Part shown: positions 32,875 to 42,197 of the stretch, piece after piece
Layout of the letters: each line of letters begins with the position of its first letter
How positions within the stretch are numbered: the stretch's first letter is position 1
Source: Streptomyces venezuelae
Lineage (GTDB): Bacteria; Actinomycetota; Actinomycetes; Streptomycetales; Streptomycetaceae
NCBI RefSeq assembly: GCF_008642355.1
Contig: NZ_CP029193.1
Location: 806,001-870,000 of the forward strand
Length of the DNA: 64,000 nt
Reading direction: 5' to 3'
The notes under the pieces: generated by a model
Told to the model about the DNA's origin: nothing
The model's input: only the letters and a program-made list of their open reading frames with translations
The model's database searches: none
Made by a program: the position numbers and the translations under genes

Positions 32875-34064
32875 GCGGGTGCGCTCTCTTCCTGCGGGGC
32901 GGGGGTGGGGCCGGGCGCGGTCGGGAGGTGCTTGCTCAGCGCCGTGAGGCCCGCGCCGAGCAGGCCCGCGTCGACACCCGTCACCGTGGTGGTGATCTCC
33001 AGGTCGGCCGTGGCGAGGGGCAGGCAGCGTTCGTAGAGGACGCCGCGTACGGCCGCGACCAGGGGTTCCGCGGTGGCGAGTACGCCGCCGAGTGCCACGG
33101 CCTGCGGGTTGAAGAAGTTGACGACGACGGACAGGACCGTGCCGATGTGCCGTCCGGCGGTGCGGACGAGGGTGGTGGCCTGGGGGTCGCCGTCCGCGAC
33201 GAGCCGCAGCAGGTCGCCGGTGTCGGACACCTCGACACCCTGCCGGGCGAGTTCGCGGATGAGGGCGGCGCCGCTGGCGACGGTCTCCAGGCAGCCGATG
33301 TTGCCGCAGCTGCACGGGCGGTCGCCGGCGGCGTCGACGCGGACGTGGCTGATGTCGCCCGCGCTGCCGTTGGCGCCGTCGTGCGGGCGGCCCGCGGAGA
33401 TGACGCCGCTGCCGATGCCGCGGCCCGCCTTGACGACGACGAGGTGCTCCAGTTCCGGCCGGGCCGCGCGGTGCTCGCCGACGGCCATCATCGTGGCGTC
33501 GTTGTCGACGGTGACGGGGATGCCGAGGCGCTCCGCGAGTACCTCGCGCAGGGGGTAGCGGTGCCAGCCGGGCATGCGGGACGGGCTGAGGACGCGTCCG
33601 GTGCCGGGTTGTACGGGCCCGGGGAAGGCGACGCCGAACGCGCGTACCGTGCGGCCCTCGGTGCGCTGCCGGGCGACGAGCGCGTCGGCCTGTTCGCAGA
33701 GCCAGTCGACGGCGGTGTCGGGGCCCGCGGTGATGTCGTGCGGCAGGTCGACGGCGTCGCTGACCGTGCCGCCGAGGTCGACCGCGCCGAGCCGCGCGTG
33801 GTGGCTGCCGAGGTCCGCGGCGAGGGCGACGCCGCCCTGCGCGGCCACCCGCAGGAGCCGGGGCCTGCGGCCGCCGCGTGACGCGCCCTCGCCGGACTCG
33901 GTGAGCAGGCCCGCGTCGACGAGCTCCTGCACGCGCAGGGAGACCGTGGAGGGGGCGAGTCCCATTTCGCGTACGAGATCGGCGCGGGACGTGGCCGCCC
34001 CCGACGAGACCAGGTGCAGGATGTGCTGCCCCGAGCCCGGCTCGCCGAGTGGTGTTCCGGTCAT
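32871..34064 (-). CDS. ROK family transcriptional repressor
   Basis: A 397-residue NagC/XylR-type regulator: N-terminal winged helix about 15-65 (SRADLVREMGLAPSTVSLRVQEL), then the ROK domain with VAFPGPVQPGTGRV, VDNDATMMAVGE and the zinc motif CSCGNIGCLE near 245. Such repressors release DNA on binding a sugar or related ligand. It is divergent from the peptide ABC transporter, and nested TTCGAC-type repeats between them are its likely target. It is translationally coupled to the M81 peptidase. An alternative kinase role is unlikely given the HTH. Confidence 0.9.
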   Translation of the reverse strand: MTGTPLGEPGSGQHILHLVSSGAATSRADLVREMGLAPSTVSLRVQELVDAGLLTESGEGASRGGRRPRLLRVAAQGGVALAADLGSHHARLGAVDLGGTVSDAVDLPHDITAGPDTAVDWLCEQADALVARQRTEGRTVRAFGVAFPGPVQPGTGRVLSPSRMPGWHRYPLREVLAERLGIPVTVDNDATMMAVGEHRAARPELEHLVVVKAGRGIGSGVISAGRPHDGANGSAGDISHVRVDAAGDRPCSCGNIGCLETVASGAALIRELARQGVEVSDTGDLLRLVADGDPQATTLVRTAGRHIGTVLSVVVNFFNPQAVALGGVLATAEPLVAAVRGVLYERCLPLATADLEITTTVTGVDAGLLGAGLTALSKHLPTAPGPTPAPQEESAPA

Positions 34065-34089
34065 ACGGCCGCCCCCAGTTGCATACCCA

Positions 34090-34144
34090 TTGCTTCGACG
34101 CGTTTGTTCGACAACGGGACGAACACTAGGGCGAGTCGAAGCAA
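34090..34144. promoter_or_regulatory. Nested inverted repeats between ROK and ABC transporter genes
   Basis: Outer arms TTGCTTCGAC (34090-34099) and GTCGAAGCAA (34135-34144) are perfectly complementary. Inside lie TGTTCG (34105-34110) and CGAACA (34120-34125), also perfect. TTCGAC occurs twice plus once inverted. The site is 26-80 bases upstream of the ROK start and about 47 bases before the -35 of the transporter promoter: an operator for the ROK protein and possibly a DNA loop. Confidence 0.55.
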
Positions 34145-34190
34145 GTTGGCCAGACGTTCCCGCCTTTTCACTTCTTGCCGAATGAACCTA

Positions 34191-34220
34191 TTGACTTGTT
34201 TTTCGGGGTCGGCCTAGCGT
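34191..34220 (+). promoter_or_regulatory. Promoter of the peptide ABC transporter operon
   Basis: TTGACT at 34191-34196 and TAGCGT at 34215-34220, spaced 18 bases, in an AT-rich patch 64 bases upstream of the solute-binding-protein start. One of the clearest vegetative-type promoters in the window. Confidence 0.6.
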
Positions 34221-34283
34221 TCGGGCGCCGCCCCGTCGTACTCCGGCACGGGCCGGCCCCGTCCCCCCTGGAGGCCCATCGCC

Positions 34284-36125
34284 ATGCGCTCACTCAGGTC
34301 CGCGGCGGCCACGCTGCTCGTCCTGGCGGCCGCCCTCACGGGCTGCACCCGCGAGGGCGGCCATATCGACATGGGCCCCACCGGCGGCATCCCGGTCGAG
34401 GGCGGTACCGCGACGATGGCGCTGCCGCCGTCGGCGACGCCCAACTGGATCTTCCCGATCGGTGCGCCGGGCTACGGCGCCTCGTACAACTACGGGATCA
34501 ATTCGCTGCTGTTCACGCCGGTGTACGACGCGGTGCAGGACGAGGCGGAGGGCGAGCTGACGACACACGGCCCCGGCACGCTGGGCCTGGCGCCGAAGTA
34601 CAGCGACGGCAACAAGACCGTGACCGTGCCGCTGCGCGAAGGCGTCGAGTGGTCCGACGGCAAGCCGGTCACCGCACGCGACCTGGAGTTCTGGTTCAAC
34701 CTGGTCAGGGCCAACAAGGCGGACTGGGGCAGCTATTCGGTCGGCACGATGCCCGACAACGTCAAGCGGTTCGAGACGCTCGACGACCACACCGTACGGC
34801 TGCACCTGACCCGCGCCTACAACCCCGACTGGTTCTCCGCCAACCAGCTGGTCCTGCTGCGTGCGCTCCCCCGGCACGCCTGGGACGCGAAGACCGACGG
34901 CGGCAGGATCGGCGACTGGGACCGCACCCGCGAGGGCGCCAAGGCCGTCTTCGCGCGCCTGACGAAACACGCGAAGAGTCTCGGCTCGTACGGTTCGGAC
35001 CCGCTCTGGAAGACGGTCAACGGGCCCTGGAGGCTGGCGGAATGGCGTGACAGCGGGCAGGTCACGATCGTGCCGAACGAGAGGTTCACCGGCCCGGCGT
35101 CGGAGCGCCCGCGCCTGGACAAGGTGGTGTTCAAACCGTTCACGACGGCGGACTCCGAGTACAACGTGCTGCGTTCGGGTGGCGTCGACTACGGCTACAT
35201 CCCGCCCTCGGTGATGGCGCAGAAGGAGAAGTTCGAGGACAAGGGGTACCGGGTCGATCCGTGGGAGGGCTGGGCGGCGACGTACATCGTCTACAACTTC
35301 AACTCCACGCGCGGCGGCCCGATGATGGGCCAGCTGTACATCCGGCAGGCCATGCAGCACCTCGTCGACCAGAAGGCGATGAGCGACGTCGTCTGGCAGG
35401 GCAGCGCGACGCCGACGCTCGGCCCGGTGCCGGTCACGCCGAAGAGCCAGTACCTGTCCGAGAAGATGGAGAAGAACCGGTACCCGTTCTCCGTAGACAA
35501 GGCCAAGGCGCTGCTGAAGCGGCACGGCTGGCGCACGGAGGACGGCACGGCGCGCTGCGTACGCCCGGGGACGGGCCCCGACGAGTGCGGCAAGGGCATC
35601 GCGAAGAACACGCCCCTCGAACTCACCCTGCTCTCCCAGTCCGGGTCCACCGAGACGACGAACATGATGCAGGAGCTCAAGTCGTCGCTCTCCAAGGGCG
35701 GCATCGAACTGACCGTGCGACAGCAGCCGCTGAACTCGGTGCTCGGCAACTCCGTCCCGTGCACGGCGAAGGACCCGGGCTGCGACTGGGACATGTCGTT
35801 CTTCGGGACGGCCGGCAGCTGGTACTACCCGCTCAACCCCAGCGGCGAGCAGCTCTTCTCCACGGGCGCGTCCGCCAACTTCGGCAACTACAGCGACAAG
35901 AAGGCGGACCGCATCATCCGGGCCGTGCAGTACTCCCCCGACATGCAGGCCGTGCACGAGTACGGGGAGTACCTCGCCGAGCAGCTGCCCGTGATGTGGA
36001 TGCCGAACCCCGCGTACCAGGTGTCGGTGATCCGCAACGACCTGCGCGGCGTCTCGCAGAACCCGACCGTCACCTTCGCGCCCCAGCACTGGTACTACGT
36101 CAAGAAGAAGGGGGCCGAGAAGTGA
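34284..36125 (+). CDS. Oligopeptide ABC transporter, lipoprotein solute-binding protein (family 5)
   Basis: A 613-residue extracellular binding protein. The signal peptide (RSLRSAAATLLVLAAALTGC) has the lipobox LTGC, so Cys is the lipidated residue near 20. Typical family 5 features: REGVEWSDGKPVTARDLEFWFNLV, VRLHLTRAYNPDWF, NGPWRLAEW, and a C-terminal EQLPVMWMPNPAYQVSV. DppA/OppA-like proteins capture peptides, opines, nickel chelates or sugars; peptide is favoured by the nearby M81 peptidase. ATG 34284 has GGAGG ten bases before. Its stop overlaps the permease start (GTGA). Confidence 0.93.
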   Translation: MRSLRSAAATLLVLAAALTGCTREGGHIDMGPTGGIPVEGGTATMALPPSATPNWIFPIGAPGYGASYNYGINSLLFTPVYDAVQDEAEGELTTHGPGTLGLAPKYSDGNKTVTVPLREGVEWSDGKPVTARDLEFWFNLVRANKADWGSYSVGTMPDNVKRFETLDDHTVRLHLTRAYNPDWFSANQLVLLRALPRHAWDAKTDGGRIGDWDRTREGAKAVFARLTKHAKSLGSYGSDPLWKTVNGPWRLAEWRDSGQVTIVPNERFTGPASERPRLDKVVFKPFTTADSEYNVLRSGGVDYGYIPPSVMAQKEKFEDKGYRVDPWEGWAATYIVYNFNSTRGGPMMGQLYIRQAMQHLVDQKAMSDVVWQGSATPTLGPVPVTPKSQYLSEKMEKNRYPFSVDKAKALLKRHGWRTEDGTARCVRPGTGPDECGKGIAKNTPLELTLLSQSGSTETTNMMQELKSSLSKGGIELTVRQQPLNSVLGNSVPCTAKDPGCDWDMSFFGTAGSWYYPLNPSGEQLFSTGASANFGNYSDKKADRIIRAVQYSPDMQAVHEYGEYLAEQLPVMWMPNPAYQVSVIRNDLRGVSQNPTVTFAPQHWYYVKKKGAEK

Positions 36126-37081
36126 CCGGCTTCACCGGCTTTCTGGTCAAGCGTCTGCTCCAGGCGATCGTCGTCCTCTTCCTCGTGTCCGTCATCGTCT
36201 TCGTGCTCCTGCACATGCTGCCGGGCGGCCCCGCCCGCGCCATCCTCGGCCCGAAGGGCACACCGCAGCAGATCGAGCACTTCAACCACCAGCAGGGGTA
36301 CGACCGTTCACTGCCGATGCAGTACGCGATGTACGTGAAGCGGCTGCTCATGGGCGACCTCGGCGAGTCGTTCAAACTCAACTCGCCCGTCCTCGACCTG
36401 TTGAAGCAGCGCCTGCCGAAGACGCTGCTCCTCACCGTCCTGTCCACCGTCCTCGCGGTCGTCATCGCCGTCCCGCTCGGTCTGCTGCAGGCCGTGCGGC
36501 GCGGCAAGGCGTCGGACTACGCGCTGACGGGCCTCGCCTTCCTGCTGTACGCGACGCCGGTGTTCTTCCTCGGCCTCATCATGATCATCCTGTTCGCGCA
36601 GGTCATGCCCGTCTTCCCGGCGGAGGCACCGCAGGGCGAGACGATCGGCGCACTCCTCGGCGACTTCACGGGCCTCGTCCTGCCGGTGGTCACCATGGCC
36701 TTCGGCATCATCGCGATGTTCAGCCGCTACATGCGCTCGGCGGTGCTCGACAACCTCACCGAGGACTACGTCCGTACGGCGATGGCCAAGGGCCAGTCGG
36801 ACCGCCGGATCATGGTCAGGCACGTCCTGCGCAACGCGCTGATCCCCCTCGCGACGCTCCTCGGCCTGTATCTGCCGACGCTGTTCAGCGGCGCCCTCGT
36901 CGTCGAGTCGATGTTCAACTACCCCGGCATGGGGCTGCTGTTCTGGAACGCGGCGCAGGGCTCCGACTTCCCCGTCCTGCTCGGCGTGACGCTCGTCGTC
37001 GGTGTCGCCACCGTCGTCGGCTCACTGCTCACCGACGTCCTGTACGCCGTCCTCGACCCCCGGATACGGAGCCTGGCATGA
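36122..37081 (+). CDS. Oligopeptide ABC transporter permease (DppB/OppB type)
   Basis: A 319-residue permease with six hydrophobic segments, the first at about 10-30 (LLQAIVVLFLVSVIVFVLLH). It has the DppB/OppB signature with RSAVLDNLTEDYVRTAMAKGQSDRRI (EAA loop contacting the ATPase) and GALVVESMFNYPGMG. GTG 36122 overlaps the stop of the binding-protein gene. Its own stop overlaps the next permease start by ATGA. It forms the channel with the next gene product. Confidence 0.94.
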   Translation: MTGFTGFLVKRLLQAIVVLFLVSVIVFVLLHMLPGGPARAILGPKGTPQQIEHFNHQQGYDRSLPMQYAMYVKRLLMGDLGESFKLNSPVLDLLKQRLPKTLLLTVLSTVLAVVIAVPLGLLQAVRRGKASDYALTGLAFLLYATPVFFLGLIMIILFAQVMPVFPAEAPQGETIGALLGDFTGLVLPVVTMAFGIIAMFSRYMRSAVLDNLTEDYVRTAMAKGQSDRRIMVRHVLRNALIPLATLLGLYLPTLFSGALVVESMFNYPGMGLLFWNAAQGSDFPVLLGVTLVVGVATVVGSLLTDVLYAVLDPRIRSLA

Positions 37082-37983
37082 GTACCACGGTCACCCCTGT
37101 CACCGCCCCGGGCCACGAGGACGCCGCGCGGGCCACGCCGTCGCTGGCCCGCCGCACACTGCGGGTCTTCACCGGCAACAAGCTCGCCCTGACGGGCGTG
37201 GTGGTGCTGCTCCTGCTGCTCGCGTTCAGCTACCTCGGCCCGCTGGTCCACGACACCGAGCAGGTCCACACCGACCTGTCGCAGGCCAACCGGCCGCCCG
37301 GCGGCTCGGGCCACCTCCTCGGCACCACCGACCTCGGCTACGACATGGTCGGCCGCCTGATGGTCGCCGGACAGACGTCCCTGGAGATCGGCCTGGCGGC
37401 CGGCCTCCTCGCCACGCTCTTCGGCACCGTCTACGGCGCGGTCAGCGGCTACTTCGGCGGCTGGGTCGACGCGGCGATGATGCGGGTCACGGACGCCGCG
37501 CTCGCCATCCCCGCCATGTTCCTGCTCGTCGTGGTGGCCGCCATCATCACGCCGAGCAAGGGCGTCCTCATCATGATCATCGCGGGCGTCGCATGGCTGT
37601 CCCCCGCCCGCCTGGTGCGCGGCGAGGCCCTGTCGCTGCGCAACCGCGAGTACGTGCAGGCGATGCGCATGATGGGCGGCGGCGGCACGCGCGCCGTCTT
37701 CCGGCACATCGTGCCGAACGCCGTCGGCACGGTCATCGTCAACTGCACGTTCCAGATCGCCGACGCCATCCTCTACGTCAGCTACCTGGCTTTCCTCGGC
37801 CTGAGCATTCCACCGCCCTCGGCCGACTGGGGATCGATGCTGTCGGCCGGCATCACCTACACCCAGAACGGCTACTGGTGGCTGATCTTCCCGCCGGGCA
37901 TCGCGATCGTGCTGGTCGTCGCCGCGTTCAACTTCATCGGCGACGGGCTGCGTGACGCATTCGAAGTACGGCTGCGGAAGTAA
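37078..37983 (+). CDS. Oligopeptide ABC transporter permease (DppC/OppC type)
   Basis: A 301-residue permease of DppC/OppC type: cytosolic N-terminus then a first span GVVVLLLLLAFSYLGPLV, the usual HLLGTTDLGYDMVGRLMV motif, and the EAA loop RNREYVQAMRMMGGGGTRAVFRH. The end is NFIGDGLRDAFEVRLRK, the canonical C-terminus. It overlaps the previous permease by four bases. The ATPase gene starts 17 bases later. Confidence 0.94.
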   Translation: MSTTVTPVTAPGHEDAARATPSLARRTLRVFTGNKLALTGVVVLLLLLAFSYLGPLVHDTEQVHTDLSQANRPPGGSGHLLGTTDLGYDMVGRLMVAGQTSLEIGLAAGLLATLFGTVYGAVSGYFGGWVDAAMMRVTDAALAIPAMFLLVVVAAIITPSKGVLIMIIAGVAWLSPARLVRGEALSLRNREYVQAMRMMGGGGTRAVFRHIVPNAVGTVIVNCTFQIADAILYVSYLAFLGLSIPPPSADWGSMLSAGITYTQNGYWWLIFPPGIAIVLVVAAFNFIGDGLRDAFEVRLRK

Positions 37984-38000
37984 GAGGGAGTGCCCCGAAG

Positions 38001-40073
38001 ATGACCGACCCCCAGCGCACCACGGCGACCGATCCCCTCCTCTCCATCGAGGAGCTGCGCGTCGACATCGCCTCGCGCGACCGCACCGTCCACGCCCTCG
38101 ACGGCGTGTCCCTGTCCCTCGCCCCCGGCGAGGCCCTGGGCATCGTCGGCGAGTCCGGCTGCGGCAAGACGATGACCGCGCTCAGCGTGCTCGGCCTGCT
38201 GCCGCCCGGTGGCGAGATCACCGGAGGCCGCGTCCTGTTCGACGGACGGGACCTCGCCGCGGCTCCGGCGCCCGTCCTCCAGGACGTCCGCGGCAACACC
38301 ATCGGCATGGTCTTCCAGGACCCGCTGACCTCCCTCAACCCGACGATGACCATCGGCGCGCAGGTGGCGGAGCCGCTGCTCCTGCACCGCCCCGGCATCG
38401 GCAGGAAGGAGGCGTGGGCGCGCGCCCGGGAGATGCTGCGGCTCGTCGGCATGCCGCAGCCCGCCGAGCGCATGAAGGCCTACCCGCACCAGCTGTCCGG
38501 AGGCATGCGACAGCGCGTCGCCATCGCCATGGCGCTGGTGTGCGAGCCGAAACTGCTGATCGCGGACGAGCCGACGACAGCCCTCGACGTGACGACGCAG
38601 CACCAGATCCTGGAGCTCGTCGACGACCTGCGCGCCCGGCTCGGCATGGCCATGATCCTGGTCACCCACGACCTGGGCGTCATCGCCAACCGGGTGGACC
38701 GGGTCGCGGTGATGTACGCGGGCAAGGTCGCCGAACAGGCCGACGTCCGCAGCCTGTTCGCCCGACCGCGCCACCGCTACACCGAGGCGCTGTTCGCCGC
38801 GCTCCCCGAGCGGGCGGCCGGCAGCGGCACGGCGCTGCACACCATCCCCGGGCTCCCGCCGAACCTCGCGACGCGCCCCACGGGCTGCCGCTTCGCGCCG
38901 CGCTGCACCTTCGCGACGGACGAGTGCCGTTCGACGGAACCACCGCTCGCAGACGACGAACCGCTGGGCGCACGCCACCGGTTCGCGTGCTTCCACCCCG
39001 TGCCGACCGAAGCCGCCACCGAGGACGAGACCGTGGCCCCGGCGACCGTCCCGGCCACCGGTGCCCCCGGTGGCGTACTCCTCGAACTCGACGCGCTCGT
39101 CAAGGAGTTCCCTCTCAAGGGCGGCGCGTTCGCGCGCAGCCGGGGAACCGTGAGCGCGGTCGGCGGGGTGTCGCTGACGATCCGCAAGGGCGAGACGTTC
39201 GGCATGGTCGGCGAGTCCGGCTGCGGCAAGACGACGCTCGGGCGGATCGTCGCGGGCCTGGAGGAGCCGACCAGTGGCGCGGTGCGCTTCGAGGGCTCCG
39301 ACCCGGCGCGGATGTCGCGGGCAGAGCGGCGCGCGCACCGGCGCCGCGTCCAGTTGATGTTCCAGGACTCCACCGCCGCGATGGACCCGCGCATGCGGGT
39401 CGGCGACATCCTGCGCGAACCGCTCGTCATCCAGGGCGTGGGCAGCCGCGCCGAGCAGGAGAGCCTCGTCGCCGAGCTCCTCGACGCCGTCGGGCTGCCG
39501 CGCGGCGCCGTGCGCCGCTACCCCCACGAGTTCTCCGGCGGGCAGCGCCAACGCCTGGGCCTCGCGCGGGCGTTGACGCTCTCGCCCGATCTGGTCGTCG
39601 CCGACGAGCCGGTCTCCGCTCTCGACGTGTCCGTGCAGGCGCAGATCCTCAACCTGATGCGGGAGCTGCAGCGCGAACGCGGTCTCACCTATCTGTTCAT
39701 CTCGCACGACCTCGCGGTCGTACGCCATCTGGCGGACACCGTCGGAGTCATGTACCTGGGCAAGCTCGTGGAGTCGGGCCCGGCCGAGCAGGTGTACGCG
39801 CATCCGCTGCACCCCTATACGCGCGGGCTCCTGGACACGGTCAACCTGCCCGACCCGGCGGCCGCCGGGTCGGGCCCGGAGCGCATCCCGCTGGAGGGCG
39901 AGACGCCGTCCGCCGCGAAGCCCCCGTCGGGCTGCCGTTTCCGTACCCGCTGCCCCCTCGCGCAGGACGTGTGCGCCACGACGGAACCACCGGTCAGCAC
40001 GCCGAACGGCACGGGACACCGGGTGGCCTGCCACTTCCCGCTCGCCTCGCCTCGGCTAGCGTCGACGGTGTGA
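38001..40073 (+). CDS. Oligopeptide ABC transporter, fused dual ATPase (DppD-DppF type)
   Basis: A 690-residue protein with two ATP-binding cassettes in tandem. First half (about 14-310): Walker [11 protein letters not shown], signature LSGGMRQR, Walker [13 protein letters not shown], and an oligopeptide C-terminal extension with Cys (GCRFAPRC). Linker with [12 protein letters not shown]. Second half (about 355-690): Walker [12 protein letters not shown], signature FSGGQRQR, Walker [13 protein letters not shown], and again an oligo_HPY extension with GCRFRTRCP. The paired Cys probably bind an iron-sulphur cluster or metal as in DppD. It powers the two permeases. Its stop overlaps the next gene start. 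Confidence 0.95.
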   Translation: MTDPQRTTATDPLLSIEELRVDIASRDRTVHALDGVSLSLAPGEALGIVGESGCGKTMTALSVLGLLPPGGEITGGRVLFDGRDLAAAPAPVLQDVRGNTIGMVFQDPLTSLNPTMTIGAQVAEPLLLHRPGIGRKEAWARAREMLRLVGMPQPAERMKAYPHQLSGGMRQRVAIAMALVCEPKLLIADEPTTALDVTTQHQILELVDDLRARLGMAMILVTHDLGVIANRVDRVAVMYAGKVAEQADVRSLFARPRHRYTEALFAALPERAAGSGTALHTIPGLPPNLATRPTGCRFAPRCTFATDECRSTEPPLADDEPLGARHRFACFHPVPTEAATEDETVAPATVPATGAPGGVLLELDALVKEFPLKGGAFARSRGTVSAVGGVSLTIRKGETFGMVGESGCGKTTLGRIVAGLEEPTSGAVRFEGSDPARMSRAERRAHRRRVQLMFQDSTAAMDPRMRVGDILREPLVIQGVGSRAEQESLVAELLDAVGLPRGAVRRYPHEFSGGQRQRLGLARALTLSPDLVVADEPVSALDVSVQAQILNLMRELQRERGLTYLFISHDLAVVRHLADTVGVMYLGKLVESGPAEQVYAHPLHPYTRGLLDTVNLPDPAAAGSGPERIPLEGETPSAAKPPSGCRFRTRCPLAQDVCATTEPPVSTPNGTGHRVACHFPLASPRLASTV

Positions 40074-40987
40074 GACTCGTCGAAGCCCTTGCCCAGCGCC
40101 CCCTCGTGCTCGACGGCGGCCTCTCCAACCAGTTGGAGGCCGCCGGGCACGACCTGAGCGACGCCCTGTGGTCCGCGCGGCTCCTCGCCGACGAGCCCGC
40201 CGCGATCGAGGGCGCCCACCGCGCGTACTACGAGGCGGGCGCCGAGGTCGCGATCACCGCGAGCTACCAGGCGACGTACGAGGGGTTCGCACGGCACGGC
40301 ATCGGCGCCGGGCGCACCCGCGAACTCCTGACCTCGAGCGTCGACCTGGCCCGGCGCGCCGGATCGGCCGCCGGGCGTGAGGTGTGGGTGGCCGCGTCCG
40401 CCGGGCCCTACGGAGCGATGCTCGCCGACGGCTCGGAGTACCGGGGGCGGTACGGGCTCTCCGTGGACGAGCTGGAGCGGTTCCACCGGCCCCGCCTGGA
40501 GACCCTCGCCGAGGCCGGACCCGATGTCCTCGCTCTGGAGACCGTGCCCGACACCGATGAGGCGCGGGCCCTGCTGCGGGCGGTGCGCGGCCTCGGGGTG
40601 CCCGCCTGGCTGTCGTACAGCATCGCGGGCACACGCACGCGCGCGGGACAGCCCCTGGAGGAGGCCTTCGCGCTCGCCGCCGACGCGGACGACGTGATCG
40701 CGGTCGGCGTCAACTGCTGCGACCCGGGGGACGCGGAGGCGGCGGTGGCGCTCGCCGCGCGGGTCACCGGGAAACCCGTGGTCGTCTATCCGAACAGCGG
40801 GGAGACGTGGGACGCGGCCGCCCGGTCCTGGCGGGGGCCCACCCGGTTCGCGGCCGGGCAGGTCGCGGGGTGGCGGGCGGCCGGGGCGCGGCTGATCGGC
40901 GGCTGCTGCCGGGTGGGGCCCGCTGCGGTCGCGGAGGTGGCCCGGGAGCTGGGGGCCGGGCGCGAAGGGCTAGGACACGGGGGGTGA
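40070..40987 (+). CDS. Homocysteine S-methyltransferase (MmuM-like)
   Basis: A 305-residue TIM-barrel methyltransferase. It has the DGGLSNQLEAAG start and the zinc-binding Cys of VNCC near 217 and GGCCR near 285, as in MmuM and betaine-homocysteine enzymes. It transfers methyl from S-methylmethionine (or another S-methyl donor) to homocysteine, giving methionine. GTG 40070 overlaps the TGA of the ATPase gene. TAGCGT at 40057-40062 places a possible -10 box seven bases before it, so it may also be made from a leaderless internal promoter. Its position suggests the transporter operon also salvages a methylated amino compound. Confidence 0.9.
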   Translation: MRLVEALAQRPLVLDGGLSNQLEAAGHDLSDALWSARLLADEPAAIEGAHRAYYEAGAEVAITASYQATYEGFARHGIGAGRTRELLTSSVDLARRAGSAAGREVWVAASAGPYGAMLADGSEYRGRYGLSVDELERFHRPRLETLAEAGPDVLALETVPDTDEARALLRAVRGLGVPAWLSYSIAGTRTRAGQPLEEAFALAADADDVIAVGVNCCDPGDAEAAVALAARVTGKPVVVYPNSGETWDAAARSWRGPTRFAAGQVAGWRAAGARLIGGCCRVGPAAVAEVARELGAGREGLGHGG

Positions 40988-41078
40988 CCTGCGGGAATGT
41001 CGCGCCGCAGGGTGACTGTCAGTGGTGGGGTGCAGACTGACGGATACCTGAGACAACGACGTCGCGGAGGTGGCCACG

Positions 41079-42164
41079 ATGGCCGATGTACTTCTGACCG
41101 TAGGCACACGCAAGGGCCTCTTCATCGGCCGCAGGCGAGGAGGTGCCTGGGAGTTCGACGACAGCCCGTACTTCAACGCGCAGGCCGTCTATTCGGTGGC
41201 CATCGACCCCCGCGGCCCCTCCCCACGCCTGCTCGTCGGCGGTGACAGCGCGCACTGGGGGCCTTCCGTCTTCCACTCCGACGACCTCGGGCGGACGTGG
41301 ACGGAACCGTCGAAGCCCGCCGTGAAGTTCCCCAAGGAGACCGGGGCCTCGCTGGAGCGGGTGTGGCAGCTGCACCCGGCGGCCGCCGAGCCGGACGTCG
41401 TGTACGCGGGCACGGAGCCCGCCGCGCTGTACCGCTCGGAGGACCGCGGCGAGTCCTTCTCCCTCGTACGCCCCCTGTGGGAGCATCCCACCCGCTCCAA
41501 GTGGGTGCCGGGCGGCGGCGGGGAGGGCCTGCACACCGTGCTGACCGACGCCCGCGATCCGCGCGCGGTGACCGTCGCCGTGTCCACCGCCGGCGTGTTC
41601 CGCACCGAGGACGGCGGCGCCAGCTGGGCCCCTTCGAACGACGGTGTCTCGGCGGTGTTCCTGCCCGATCCGAACCCCGAGTTCGGGCAGTGCGTGCACA
41701 AGGTGGCGCGGGACGCGGCCGACCCGGACCGCCTGTACCTGCAGAACCACTGGGGTGTGTACCGCAGCGACGACGCGGGCGCGCACTGGACCGACATCGG
41801 CGGCGGGCTGCCGTCCGACTTCGGTTTCTCGGTGGTCGCGCACCCCCACCGCGGTGGCACGGCGTACGTCTTCCCCATCACCGCCGACAGCGACCGCGTC
41901 CCCGCCGACCACCGCTGTCGCGTCTACCGCACCACCGACGCGGGCGAGACATGGGAGCCGCTGAGCGCCGGCCTGCCGGACGAGGACCACTACGGCACGG
42001 TGCTGCGCGACGCCATGTGCAGCGACGACTGCGACCCGGCGGGCATCTACTTCGGCAATCGCAACGGGGAGGTGTTCGCGTCGGCGGACGACGGCGACAC
42101 CTGGCGGCAACTCGCCTCGCACCTGCCGGACGTGCTGTGCGTGCGGGCCGCGGCCATCGGTTGA
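41079..42164 (+). CDS. Asp-box (BNR-repeat) beta-propeller protein, sialidase/sortilin-like
   Basis: A 361-residue protein with six Asp-box motifs (S/T-x-D-x-G-x-x-W/F): SDDLGRTW, SEDRGESF, TEDGGASW, SDDAGAHW, TTDAGETW and SADDGDTW, at turns of propeller blades, as in exo-sialidases and VPS10 proteins. Sialidase catalytic residues (Arg triad, Tyr/Glu) are not clear, so a glycan-binding or structural propeller is as likely as a hydrolase. No signal peptide, so probably cytosolic. ATG 41079 has GGAGG eight bases before; the in-frame GTG 41070 overlaps that site. Confidence 0.83.
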   Translation: MADVLLTVGTRKGLFIGRRRGGAWEFDDSPYFNAQAVYSVAIDPRGPSPRLLVGGDSAHWGPSVFHSDDLGRTWTEPSKPAVKFPKETGASLERVWQLHPAAAEPDVVYAGTEPAALYRSEDRGESFSLVRPLWEHPTRSKWVPGGGGEGLHTVLTDARDPRAVTVAVSTAGVFRTEDGGASWAPSNDGVSAVFLPDPNPEFGQCVHKVARDAADPDRLYLQNHWGVYRSDDAGAHWTDIGGGLPSDFGFSVVAHPHRGGTAYVFPITADSDRVPADHRCRVYRTTDAGETWEPLSAGLPDEDHYGTVLRDAMCSDDCDPAGIYFGNRNGEVFASADDGDTWRQLASHLPDVLCVRAAAIG

Positions 42165-42197
42165 TCACCCCGGCCGTTACGGCAGTAGGGTGACGCC

